A stretch of DNA of 64,000 nt from an uncultured Roseobacter sp. (GTDB taxonomy: Bacteria; Pseudomonadota; Alphaproteobacteria; Rhodobacterales; Rhodobacteraceae), in NCBI GenBank assembly GCA_947501635.1, contig CANMWT010000014.1:1-64000 (forward strand), given 5' to 3'. Shown piece by piece: positions 53,974 to 62,344 of the stretch. The position numbers were made by a program, and so were the translations under genes. The notes under the pieces were generated by a model that made no database searches, had not been told where the DNA came from, and saw only the letters and a list, made by a program, of their open reading frames with translations. Positions within the stretch are counted from its first letter, which is position 1; each line of letters starts with the position of its first letter.

Positions 53974-55790
53974 CAGGTATCCGGTTTGGACTTCTTGCTG
54001 AAGCTGCCTTTGATGTTTCCAAAGACATCCGGTTTGTAGCCCTGGCTGCGCATGATCATGTATTGCTGGGCGAAGGTGATTGTGTTGTTCGCGATCCAGT
54101 ATACAATCAGGCCGCTGGCGAAACCGCCCAGCATGAACATGAAGACCCATGGCATCCAGGCAAAGATCATTTGCTGTGTCGGATCGGTGGGTGCGGGGTT
54201 CAGCTTTTGCTGGAGCCACATGGAAATCCCAAGCAGCAGCGGTAGTATGCCGATGAAGATCAACGCTAGGATAGAACCGGCCTCGGGGCCTTCAAAGGGC
54301 AGCAATCCGTAAAAGTTCATAATGGACGTCGGATCTGGCGCGCTGAGATCCTGGAACGGGCCGAAAAAGGGCGCGTGCCGCAGTTCGATGGTGACGAAGA
54401 TCACCTTGTAAAGCGAGAAGAAGATCGGAATTTGCAACAGGATCGGCAAACAGCCCGCGGCCGGGTTAACCTTTTCCTTTTTGTACAGCTCCATCATACC
54501 TTGCTGGAGCTTCTGACGGTCATCGCCCGCTTCTTCCTTGAGCTTTTCCATCTGTGGCTGAAGCTCTTTCATCTTGGCCATCGACACATAGGATTTGTAA
54601 GCCAGCGGCAACAGGATCGCCTTGATGATAAGGGTCAAGCCGATGATCGCCCAGCCCATGTTGCCGATGAAGGCGTTCAGGTAGTGCAACAACCAGAAGA
54701 TCGGTTTTGTCAGGAAGAAGAACCAGCCCCAGTCGATGCTGTCGATAAAACGGTCGACGCCCGCGGACTGGTAGTCGCGTATCGTTTCCCATTCCTTGGC
54801 ACCGGCAAAGAGCTGTGTTGTTGCTGTGATGGATGTCCCGGGCGCTACAGTTTGTGCTGGAAGAACCGTTTCGGCCTGGTAGATGTCGCGGCGTTCGTCA
54901 TATTTTGCGACGGATTTGAACGCACTGCCCGGGGCGGGGATAAGGGTCGACATCCAGAAGTGATCGGTAAACCCGATCCAGCCGTTTTGTGTGACTTGTG
55001 TAACTTCCGCCCGTGCGCGTTCGCGTTCGTCGAAAGCGAAATCTGGCATGTCGCTCCAGTCCGTTTCGGTCAGCTCACCGTCAGCCATGGCCACGACGCC
55101 TTCGTGCAGAATGAAGAAGTTTCTGAGGTCAGCCGGTTCTCCGTGCCGCGCGAGGATGCCGTAGGGCGCCATGGTTGCGGCACTGTCCGAAGTATTCGCC
55201 ACCGACTGCGTGATGGTGAACATATAGTCTTCGTCAACTGTGATAACACGTGTAAATGTGAGGCCCGCGCCGTTGTCCCAGGAGAGTGTCACAGGGGCGT
55301 CCGTGCTGAGGGTAGATCCGTCCGTCTGGGTCCATTCCGTGTTTGGCCCGGGCACTGCGGATGGATCTACGCCTGCGCCGGCCGCCCAGCCATAAAGGGC
55401 GTAATAGGCGTTTGAACTCCCGACGGGCGACAGCATCGTTACGATTTCAGCGTCTTCGTCCTGAGTTTCGCGGTAGTCTTTCAAGGACAGGTCATCGATG
55501 CGCCCACCAAGCAAAGAGATAGAGCCGCTAAGTCTTTGTGTTTCGATTTGGATGCGCGGTGCACTTTCAAGCGCTGACGTGCGCGTCTCGGTTTCGGTTT
55601 CCAACACGGCGGGCGCTTCGCTGGTCACGGATGGCAGGCTGCCTGTCGTCGCGTCCGGGGTTAACTCGGTGGCGTTTTCGACATCCAGCGGCAGTTCCGG
55701 TTCCGGCGGTGGAAAGAGCACAAACCACACCAGTATCACCAGAAAACTAAGCGCTGTCGCCAGAATAAGGTTCTTGTTTTGATCGTCCAT
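53973..55790 (-). CDS. yidC: Membrane protein insertase YidC
   Basis: 605 residues, Gram-negative type. The start MDDQNKNLILATALSF is canonical. It has an N-terminal signal anchor (about 9-28), a large periplasmic P1 domain to about residue 355, and five C-terminal helices with the positively charged cytosolic loop MAKMKELQPQMEKLKEE and VNPAAGCLPILLQIPIFFSLYKV. It inserts membrane proteins with or without SecYEG. Overlaps the MOSC gene by four bases. Confidence 0.97.
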   Translation of the reverse strand: MDDQNKNLILATALSFLVILVWFVLFPPPEPELPLDVENATELTPDATTGSLPSVTSEAPAVLETETETRTSALESAPRIQIETQRLSGSISLLGGRIDDLSLKDYRETQDEDAEIVTMLSPVGSSNAYYALYGWAAGAGVDPSAVPGPNTEWTQTDGSTLSTDAPVTLSWDNGAGLTFTRVITVDEDYMFTITQSVANTSDSAATMAPYGILARHGEPADLRNFFILHEGVVAMADGELTETDWSDMPDFAFDERERARAEVTQVTQNGWIGFTDHFWMSTLIPAPGSAFKSVAKYDERRDIYQAETVLPAQTVAPGTSITATTQLFAGAKEWETIRDYQSAGVDRFIDSIDWGWFFFLTKPIFWLLHYLNAFIGNMGWAIIGLTLIIKAILLPLAYKSYVSMAKMKELQPQMEKLKEEAGDDRQKLQQGMMELYKKEKVNPAAGCLPILLQIPIFFSLYKVIFVTIELRHAPFFGPFQDLSAPDPTSIMNFYGLLPFEGPEAGSILALIFIGILPLLLGISMWLQQKLNPAPTDPTQQMIFAWMPWVFMFMLGGFASGLIVYWIANNTITFAQQYMIMRSQGYKPDVFGNIKGSFSKKSKPDT

Positions 55791-55948
55791 CGGGACCGCC
55801 ACCTGATCTGTTCCGTGTATCAGCGTGGTTCAACAGAGTGTGGGCCAAAAGGTCAAGTGGATTCCGTTTTAGAGATCACTTCTGCTACGCTTCGTCGCTT
55901 TAATTGGCCTGTTCTGCACCTGTGTGTGCAGCCCGAGAGCGGTGCAGA

Positions 55949-57508
55949 TCACCGTGACTTGTTACCCAGAATTTTTGGTGCGGCCTGAAGTTTTGCATTA
56001 TGTCGCGTGATCCAGTCCAGTGTTTGGTCAAACGGCATCGGTTTTCCGATGCCGAATCCCTGTACGTGATCGCATCCCAATTGGGCAAGCAGTGCGTGCT
56101 CTCCGACACTTTCGACACCCTCTGCCAGTGTTTCCACTTCCAGCCTTTCCGCCATGGTCAAGATTGCGCTTATCATGCGTTGCTGATCGGGGTCGCGATC
56201 CGCCTTGATCACAAATGATCTGTCGATCTTGATCCGGCTAACCGAGAAACGGCGGATCGACGCGATAGAAGCCTGCCCGGTACCGAAATCATCCAGATCG
56301 ATGCGGCACCCCAGTTCGCCAAGTCCCTTGATGTTGCGGGTGATCACATCATCGGAGGTATTTGACACGACAGTCTCGAGCACCTCGACCACAAGCCGGT
56401 CTGGCGCAAGATCAAAACGGTCCAGTTCCCACTTGATCTTTTCAACGAGTTTGGGGTTGCTCAATTCAGGACCGGCAAAATTGACGCCCACCTGAGGTAC
56501 ATCCATTCCGGCACTGTCCCAGGCTTTGAGCGCGGTAAAGGCATGATACATCATCACCTCGGCCAAGCGCTCAAGTTTCCCGGCTTGTTCTATGGCTGGC
56601 AAAAAATCCGCTGGCGCGACCATACCGCGGTTGGGGTGGTTCCAACGTGCCAAAGCTTCAAAGCCAGTGACCAGCCCCGTATCCGTCGAAATCTGAGGCT
56701 GGAACCACGGCTGAATCTGACCTCTTTCCAACGCGGCAACGACCTCTTCCGTGAGGGTTGTTCGAGCGCGCGCCTTGCGCCCCATTTCATCGGAATAGGC
56801 GCGTATCGCGTTGGGGCCGTTGCTTTGCGCTGCGTGCAGAGCTTGCGTCGCGGCATCAAGCCATGCCTTGCCGGAGGTGTCGCCGTCCAAGGCCAGAACG
56901 CCGGTGTGTTTGCAAAAGCCGACACAAGCTGTGACGTAGATGCTTGTGCCGTCCACAGAAACCGGTTCTTCGATTGCGGCCTGAATGCGCCCGGCAAGCT
57001 GAATACACAACTCGAGATCAAGATGTTGAACCGGCGCCAGGCATACGGAAGACCTAAAATCGGCGGTCTGCGCGGTGGCATCATGGGTGCGCAGGATCGA
57101 TGCGATCCTGCTGGATGTCACCTGCGCCACATGATCCGCAGCGCGGCGGCCATATCGGTCGAGCAATTCCTTGTGCTCATCAAGTTCAATCTGAAAAACG
57201 GCCGTGTTCAGGCCCTCTTCGCGGGCCTGCTGAAAAATGCGCTCGACCATGACACCAAAACCGTCGCGATGCATGACGCCAGCCACAGCGCTGCGCGCAA
57301 GGGCATCCTTTTTGTGACCTTCCCGTCCATTGCTGAGCATAAACAAGAGTGGAAACAGCGCCGCGCAGATCATCAGCGCCATTTCGCCACCGAACCAGAA
57401 AAGTCCCAAGCAAATGGCCGGCAGGAAGGCAAAGCACGCCGGGTCGGAAAGGAAGTCTTTCACAGCATTGCGTAATCTGAGCCAAATGCCGGATACATCT
57501 TTTGCCAT
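55949..57508 (-). CDS. EAL-domain c-di-GMP phosphodiesterase with degenerate GGDEF
   Basis: 519 residues: two N-terminal helices (about 24-58), a GGDEF-like domain (about 80-240) lacking the GGDEF motif (LAPVQ in its place), then an EAL domain (about 255-505). Catalytic residues are kept: E284 in the EAL motif (GFEALARW), N343, E375, D406-D407 in DLDDFGTG, K428, E463 and Q484. So phosphodiesterase activity is likely and cyclase activity is not. QGFGIGKP replaces the usual QGYxxGRP. It probably controls a motile-sessile switch; the partner is not visible. Confidence 0.9.
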   Translation of the reverse strand: MAKDVSGIWLRLRNAVKDFLSDPACFAFLPAICLGLFWFGGEMALMICAALFPLLFMLSNGREGHKKDALARSAVAGVMHRDGFGVMVERIFQQAREEGLNTAVFQIELDEHKELLDRYGRRAADHVAQVTSSRIASILRTHDATAQTADFRSSVCLAPVQHLDLELCIQLAGRIQAAIEEPVSVDGTSIYVTACVGFCKHTGVLALDGDTSGKAWLDAATQALHAAQSNGPNAIRAYSDEMGRKARARTTLTEEVVAALERGQIQPWFQPQISTDTGLVTGFEALARWNHPNRGMVAPADFLPAIEQAGKLERLAEVMMYHAFTALKAWDSAGMDVPQVGVNFAGPELSNPKLVEKIKWELDRFDLAPDRLVVEVLETVVSNTSDDVITRNIKGLGELGCRIDLDDFGTGQASIASIRRFSVSRIKIDRSFVIKADRDPDQQRMISAILTMAERLEVETLAEGVESVGEHALLAQLGCDHVQGFGIGKPMPFDQTLDWITRHNAKLQAAPKILGNKSR

Positions 57509-57623
57509 TTTTCACATCCTTGCGCCGAAGGGTCACTGGTCCCGTGCAGTTTCTAAGTCAGCGGGAGTGACGTCTCGGTTAACAAGCGTGGTATTACCCA
57601 CAAGCAATTGAGTAAAATTCAAG

Positions 57624-58448
57624 CTACTTCAGGGTCAGGTCTCTGAAGTCGAAGAGTTTGGGATCCAGGAGATGCGAGGGGCGTGCATTCATCAATGCCC
57701 GGAACATCACCTGACGGCGTCCGGGGCTGTTTTTCTCCCACCCGTCCAGAATGGCTTTGACCTGCTGGCGTTGGAGCCCGTCCTGACTGCCACAAAGATC
57801 GCATGGAATGATCGGGTATTTCATGGCGGTTGAAAACTTCTCGCAGTCGGCTTCTGCCACATGCGCGAGGGGCCGGTACAAAAAGAGATCGCCTTCCTCG
57901 TTCACCAGTTTGGGCGGCATGGTCGCAAGACGCCCGCCGTGAAAAAGGTTCATGAAAAACGTCTCGAGAATATCATCCCTGTGGTGACCCAGCACCACGG
58001 CGGAGCAGCCTTCTTCCCGTGCGATGCGGTAAAGGTGGCCACGGCGCAGGCGCGAGCACAACGCGCAGAAAGTACGCCCCTGAGGGATCTTGTCCATGAC
58101 CACCGAATATGTGTCCTGGTATTCGATCCGGTGGGGCACACCCATTTTTTGCAAGAATGCCGGCAGAACCGTCGCGGGAAATCCGGGTTGGCCTTGATCG
58201 AGGTTGCAGGCCAGCAGGTCCACAGGCAAAAGCCCCCGCCACTTCAGTTCGTAAAGCACCGCAAGAAGCGTGTAGCTGTCCTTTCCGCCGGACAGGCAGA
58301 CAAGCCAGCGCGCGTCTTTTTCGATCATACCGTATTGGTCCACAGCCTCGCGCACCGCACGCACGATGCGTTTGCGCAGCTTGCGAAACTCAGTCGTTTT
58401 GGGAGCTCCCTCAAAGAGCGGGTGAATTTCGTCAGTGGAGTCCAGCAT
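57624..58448 (-). CDS. ttcA: tRNA 2-thiocytidine(32) synthetase TtcA
   Basis: 274 residues. PP-loop SGGKDS at 53-58, C128-x2-C131 (FCALC) and C216-x2-C219 (CDLCGSQ), the cysteine pattern that binds the [4Fe-4S] cluster in TtcA. It thiolates C32 in a subset of tRNAs, including tRNA-Arg(ACG) in enterics. The only tRNA in this window is that species, though there is no evidence that the linkage means anything. It lies between the EAL gene and the DUF3833 gene. Confidence 0.93.
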   Translation of the reverse strand: MLDSTDEIHPLFEGAPKTTEFRKLRKRIVRAVREAVDQYGMIEKDARWLVCLSGGKDSYTLLAVLYELKWRGLLPVDLLACNLDQGQPGFPATVLPAFLQKMGVPHRIEYQDTYSVVMDKIPQGRTFCALCSRLRRGHLYRIAREEGCSAVVLGHHRDDILETFFMNLFHGGRLATMPPKLVNEEGDLFLYRPLAHVAEADCEKFSTAMKYPIIPCDLCGSQDGLQRQQVKAILDGWEKNSPGRRQVMFRALMNARPSHLLDPKLFDFRDLTLK

Positions 58449-58536
58449 CCGGTGGTCCTGCTTTTGAACGTGGCTTCTCTATACGCGCAGTCGGAGTGAA
58501 CCAAAAGCCTTTTGCACGCGTAGTAATAAAGGCAAC

Positions 58537-59076
58537 ATGAGGTCATTTATGCTAAGATTACAGCTGCTCGCGCTTTCCTTTGTTCTTGCGGGGTGCGTCG
58601 GCAAACCCGCACTGGATGATCCCAAACTTTCCGACCATCAGTTCAATCTCGAAGAGTTTTTTGAGGGCAAGGTCGTTGCCAGCGGGCAGTTTCAAGACGT
58701 CTTGGGCACCGTCCGGCGCCGTTTTGACGTTGAGATTACGGGCACATGGGATGGGCAGACACTCAGACTTGTCGAAGACTTCGCCTACGCGGACGGCACC
58801 TTCGAACAACGTATCTGGACGTTACGAAAAACCGGAGCTCAAACATGGGCAGGCACGGCGCCGGGCGTGACCGGAGAGGCAACAGGCGAAGAACGGGGCG
58901 ATACATTCAACTGGACGTACACCATTGATCTGCCAGTGCCTGACGGCACGATGCGTGTCAGCTTTGATGACTGGATGTGGCAACTGGGCGAACGGCGTGT
59001 GTTGAACCGTGCCTATATGAAAAAGTATGGTGCCGATATCGGAGAGGTCATAATCTATTTCGAGAAACTACGCTGA
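58537..59076 (+). CDS. DUF3833 lipoprotein
   Basis: 179 residues. Lipobox LAGC near residue 19 follows a hydrophobic signal, so the mature protein should be lipid-anchored at Cys. The body has the DUF3833 pattern: FNLEEFFEGKVVASGQFQDVLG, ... WTLRKTG and DDWMWQLGERRVLNRAYMKKYGADIGEVIIYF. Function unknown. A second start at 58549 (GAGG six bases upstream) is as plausible. It is the only forward gene in this reverse-strand block, and its stop abuts the yidD stop with no spacer. Confidence 0.87.
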   Translation: MRSFMLRLQLLALSFVLAGCVGKPALDDPKLSDHQFNLEEFFEGKVVASGQFQDVLGTVRRRFDVEITGTWDGQTLRLVEDFAYADGTFEQRIWTLRKTGAQTWAGTAPGVTGEATGEERGDTFNWTYTIDLPVPDGTMRVSFDDWMWQLGERRVLNRAYMKKYGADIGEVIIYFEKLR

Positions 59077-59319
59077 CTATCCGTCATGCGCGTCGCGTTT
59101 TTCGGGAACGGGGTCATAACCGCTTTTGCCCCATGGATGGCACCGGGTAATACGCCGAAAAGCAAGCCACCCGCCGCGCAGCCCACCATGGGTTTCCAGC
59201 GCCTCAAGCGCGTAAACACTACAGGTCGGTTGATAACGGCAGTTGTGTCCAACCCACGGGCTAAAAATCAGCCTGTAGCCGCGTACCGGCAGCGCCAACA
59301 ATCTGGCGAGGAGGGTCAA
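59077..59319 (-). CDS. yidD: Membrane protein insertion efficiency factor YidD
   Basis: 80 residues; PVRGYRLIFSPWVGHNCRYQPTCSVYALEALETHG is the family signature, with the conserved cysteines. It assists YidC-dependent insertion at the inner face of the membrane. Its ATG overlaps the rnpA stop by three bases. Usually yidC follows directly; here the next reverse genes are ttcA and the EAL gene. Confidence 0.95.
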   Translation of the reverse strand: MTLLARLLALPVRGYRLIFSPWVGHNCRYQPTCSVYALEALETHGGLRGGWLAFRRITRCHPWGKSGYDPVPEKRDAHDG

Positions 59320-59720
59320 GACCTGGCCCCGTGCAGTGTGTGCAATGCGGTCTCAAGATCTGCCAGAAGTGCTTTGAACGGCCGTTCTGCCGTTGCCCCT
59401 GATCGGCCGATCAGAACATAATCGGTTCCCGCTTTGCCGTGTTGGGGCAGGACAAGGCGCGCGATCTCGCGCAGGCGTCTTTTTGCGCGATTGCGTGCCA
59501 CGGCATTGCCGACCTTTTTGGAGCAGGTGAAACCGACGCGCGTGGCGCCGCAAGGATCATCAGGGCGGGCGCGCATTTGCAGGATAAACCCGGGCTTGGC
59601 GACGCGCGGTCCGCGTGCCGCCCGTAAAAAGTCGGCGCGTTTGGTCAGGGTTGCCAAACGAAAAGAAACCGCCGCAGGCGTATCCTCGTCCGGAGAGAGG
59701 GGGGCTTGCGGCGGTGTCAT
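59316..59720 (-). CDS. rnpA: Ribonuclease P protein component
   Basis: 134-residue basic protein cofactor of RNase P. FRLATLTKRADFLRAARG near residue 20 and the RNR signature AVARNRAKRRLREIARL are present. The chosen ATG gives a short acidic lead before the conserved part; a longer frame runs back through rpmH in another frame and is not used. Follows rpmH by 26 bases. Confidence 0.93.
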   Translation of the reverse strand: MTPPQAPLSPDEDTPAAVSFRLATLTKRADFLRAARGPRVAKPGFILQMRARPDDPCGATRVGFTCSKKVGNAVARNRAKRRLREIARLVLPQHGKAGTDYVLIGRSGATAERPFKALLADLETALHTLHGARS

Positions 59721-59746
59721 TTTATTCAGACCTTCAGCAGGTCGGA

Positions 59747-59881
59747 TCAGGCGCTGAGCGACTTCCGGCCCTGCGCGCGACGTGCATTGATGATTTTCCG
59801 GCCCGCTTTGGTGGCCATACGCGCGCGAAAACCGTGGCGCCGCTTGCGCACGAGGTTCGAGGGTTGATAGGTGCGTTTCAT
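59747..59881 (-). CDS. rpmH: 50S ribosomal protein L34
   Basis: 44 residues, [20 protein letters not shown] at the start and [12 protein letters not shown] at the end, the complete L34. GGAGACGGAG lies before the ATG. It begins the conserved rpmH-rnpA-yidD cluster on the reverse strand. Confidence 0.97.
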   Translation of the reverse strand: MKRTYQPSNLVRKRRHGFRARMATKAGRKIINARRAQGRKSLSA

Positions 59882-60008
59882 CGCTCCGTCTCCATTTTAT
59901 ACGTCGGGCCAAGCGGAATCGCTCGGCGGCCGGTTCTATTCGAAGCCCGTCCTCTAAAGTGCATCGGCGGCCAAGTCAAACCCTCTGGCCCGCCAAAATG
60001 CAAGGTTT

Positions 60009-60053
60009 TGCAATATTTGCACCCTAAACTGGGGGCGATGTTTCAATATTGCA
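60009..60053. repeat. Inverted repeat in the rpmH / TVP38 divergent spacer
   Basis: TGCAATATT (60009-60017) and AATATTGCA (60045-60053) are perfect 9-base arms 27 bases apart, in the 300-base gap between divergent genes. It could be a paired regulator site. No gene and no clear oriC feature (no DnaA-box cluster) is seen in this gap. Confidence 0.45.
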
Positions 60054-60181
60054 GGTCGGGCGGGGCAAAAGTCACGCAATGTGTCACGGTCGTTCAAGCA
60101 GCCGTGATGCCCCTATCGCGGCTAGCGTGCAAACGTCATGTATAGTGTCAATTGCAACCCGTAGCCGGAAAGGCGACAGTA

Positions 60182-60913
60182 ATGACTGATATGACGAATA
60201 CGCACAAAGTAGGCTGGACGCATAGAATTCCGCTGCTCATCATCATTGCAGTCGCCGTGGTCGGTGCGCTCACTTTAAAAGACCATATCAGCTTTGAAGC
60301 GCTGCGCGACAACCGCGACGCACTGATTGCCTTTCGAGACGACTATATCGTGCTGACGGCTTTGAGCTTTGTTGCGGCGTATATCGTGATTGTTGCTTTT
60401 TCGTTGCCGGGCGCCTTGGTTGCCACGCTCACAGGCGGCTTTCTGTTCGGCACAATCGGCGGCTCTGTGCTGAGCGTTACCGGAGCTACTCTGGGTGCGA
60501 CACTGATCTTTCTGGCCGCACGTCACGGCTTTGGCGAGCAGTTGAAGGCGAGAATGGATGCTTCTGAGGGAACGGTTGGAAAAATTTCCAAGGGTGTTGA
60601 TGAAAACCAGTGGTCGATGCTGTTTTTCATGCGTCTGGTGCCGGTTGTGCCGTTCTTTGTTGCCAACCTCGTGCCGGCCTTTCTTGCAGTGCCCGTGCAC
60701 CGGTACGTTGTCTCCACGTTTTTTGGCATCATTCCCGGTTCGCTGGTCTATGCCTCGATTGGGGCCGGGTTGGGTGAAGTGTTTGCGCGCGGCGAAAGCC
60801 CCAACCTTGGCGTGATCTTCGAGCCGCATATTCTCTTGCCGATCCTCGGGCTGAGCCTGCTGTCTGTGTTGCCGGTCATTGTCAAAGCCGTGACGGGCAA
60901 GAAAGGCCTTTAA
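60182..60913 (+). CDS. TVP38/TMEM64 family (VTT domain) membrane protein
   Basis: 243 residues, about six helices. The VTT core is clear: FSLPGALVATLTGGFLFGTIGGSVLSVTGATLGATLIFLAAR and the RLVPVVPFFVANLVPAFLAVPVHRYVVSTFFGIIPGSLVYASIGAGLG segment. Members are linked to membrane lipid scrambling or transport; the role here is unknown. GGAAAGG precedes the chosen ATG. One base separates it from the oxidoreductase gene, a frequent pairing in proteobacteria. Confidence 0.88.
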   Translation: MTDMTNTHKVGWTHRIPLLIIIAVAVVGALTLKDHISFEALRDNRDALIAFRDDYIVLTALSFVAAYIVIVAFSLPGALVATLTGGFLFGTIGGSVLSVTGATLGATLIFLAARHGFGEQLKARMDASEGTVGKISKGVDENQWSMLFFMRLVPVVPFFVANLVPAFLAVPVHRYVVSTFFGIIPGSLVYASIGAGLGEVFARGESPNLGVIFEPHILLPILGLSLLSVLPVIVKAVTGKKGL

Positions 60914-60914
60914 A

Positions 60915-62333
60915 ATGAGACGTATAACAACGGATGTGCTGGTCATCGGTGCTGGCTCTGGCGGGCTGTCGGTGGCGGCGGGGGCCGCACAGATGGGGGC
61001 CAGAGTTGTCCTGCTGGAAGGGCACAAAATGGGGGGCGATTGTCTGAACTACGGTTGCGTGCCCTCAAAGGCGCTGATCGCAAGCGCAAAGGCCGCCTAT
61101 GCACAACAACACAGCGCTGCCTACGGCGTCTCGGATGCGGCGGGCGAAGCGAATTATGCGGCGGCCAAGGACCATGTACAGGCGGTCATTGACCAGATCG
61201 CGCCGGTCGACAGCCAAGAGCGTTTTGAAGGCTTCGGTGTGGAGGTGATCCGCGCATTCGGACGTTTTACCTCACCGACAGAGGTTGAGGCAGGCGACAC
61301 CGTCATTACCGCGCGCCGGGTGGTGATCGCTACCGGTTCGGCCCCTCTGGTGCCACCCATTCCGGGGCTGGACAGCGTGCCTTTCGAAACCAATGAGACC
61401 TTGTTTGAGCTGCGCGAGAAACCCCGGCACCTTATCATCATTGGCGGCGGACCCATCGGGATGGAGATGGCGCAGGCCCATGTGCGTCTGGGCAGCGAAG
61501 TCACCGTTGTCGAAGGAGCCAAAGCATTGGGGAACGACGACCCAGAACTGGCAGAGGTGGTTCTGAACAGCTTGCGGGAAGAAGGCGTGACCATCGAAGA
61601 GGACGCATTGGTCACCGAGGTTTCAGGGCAGGCAGGCGCCATCGAGGTGAAGACCAACGACGGGCGCTCTGCAAAGGGTACGCATCTGCTGGTTGCCGTG
61701 GGGCGCAAGTCCAACACTGAAAAGCTGGGGCTTGAGGCCGCAGGGATCAAGACCGAGGGCAACGGGATTGCAGTTGACGCAAGCCTGCGCACCACGAACC
61801 GCAAGGTCTATGCCATTGGCGATGTCGCGGGTGGCCTGCAGTTCACACATGTGGCGGGATACCATGCTGGTGTCATCATCCGTTCGATGCTGTTCGGCCT
61901 GCCGTCCAAAGCCAAAACCGCGCACATCCCCTGGGCAACTTACACCGATCCGGAGCTGTCGCAGGTGGGGCTGACCGAAGCGCAGGCGCGCAAGGTTCAC
62001 GGGGACATGCTGGAAGTTGTGCGCTTTGACTATTCTCACAACGATCGCGCCATTGCCGAACGCAAAACCAAGGGCTTTATCAAGGTTATGGTGGTCAAAG
62101 GCAGACCGGTTGGTGCCTCGATTGTGGGATATCAGGCGGGCGAATTGATCAACCTTTGGGCGCTTGCGCTGGCCAACAACATGAAAATGAGCCAGATCGC
62201 TGCCATGGTTGCCCCGTATCCCACGATTGGCGAGATCAACAAACGCGCGGCGGGTGCCTATTTCAGTCCGAGGCTTTTTGAAAATCCGACCGTGAAAAAG
62301 GTTGTGGGTCTTGTCCAGCGGCTTATCCCGTGA
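60915..62333 (+). CDS. FAD-dependent pyridine nucleotide-disulfide oxidoreductase (mercuric reductase-like)
   Basis: 472 residues. FAD site VIGAGSGGLS (10-19), redox disulfide C43-C48 in GGDCLNYGCVPSKA, NAD(P) site IIGGGPIGMEMAQ and the second FAD motif VYAIGDVAGG. It has no N-terminal heavy-metal domain and no C-terminal vicinal cysteines, so true mercuric reduction is unlikely; and the HxHPT...E motif of lipoamide dehydrogenase reads APYPTIGE, lacking the base histidine. So it is neither standard MerA nor Lpd. It probably works with the TVP38 protein. Confidence 0.85.
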   Translation: MRRITTDVLVIGAGSGGLSVAAGAAQMGARVVLLEGHKMGGDCLNYGCVPSKALIASAKAAYAQQHSAAYGVSDAAGEANYAAAKDHVQAVIDQIAPVDSQERFEGFGVEVIRAFGRFTSPTEVEAGDTVITARRVVIATGSAPLVPPIPGLDSVPFETNETLFELREKPRHLIIIGGGPIGMEMAQAHVRLGSEVTVVEGAKALGNDDPELAEVVLNSLREEGVTIEEDALVTEVSGQAGAIEVKTNDGRSAKGTHLLVAVGRKSNTEKLGLEAAGIKTEGNGIAVDASLRTTNRKVYAIGDVAGGLQFTHVAGYHAGVIIRSMLFGLPSKAKTAHIPWATYTDPELSQVGLTEAQARKVHGDMLEVVRFDYSHNDRAIAERKTKGFIKVMVVKGRPVGASIVGYQAGELINLWALALANNMKMSQIAAMVAPYPTIGEINKRAAGAYFSPRLFENPTVKKVVGLVQRLIP

Positions 62334-62344
62334 AACGCTAGCTT

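Noticed and set aside
59882-60181. Chromosome origin near rpmH
   Set aside because: rpmH lies by oriC in some bacteria, but there is no dnaA gene, no DnaA-box cluster and no AT-rich unwinding region here.
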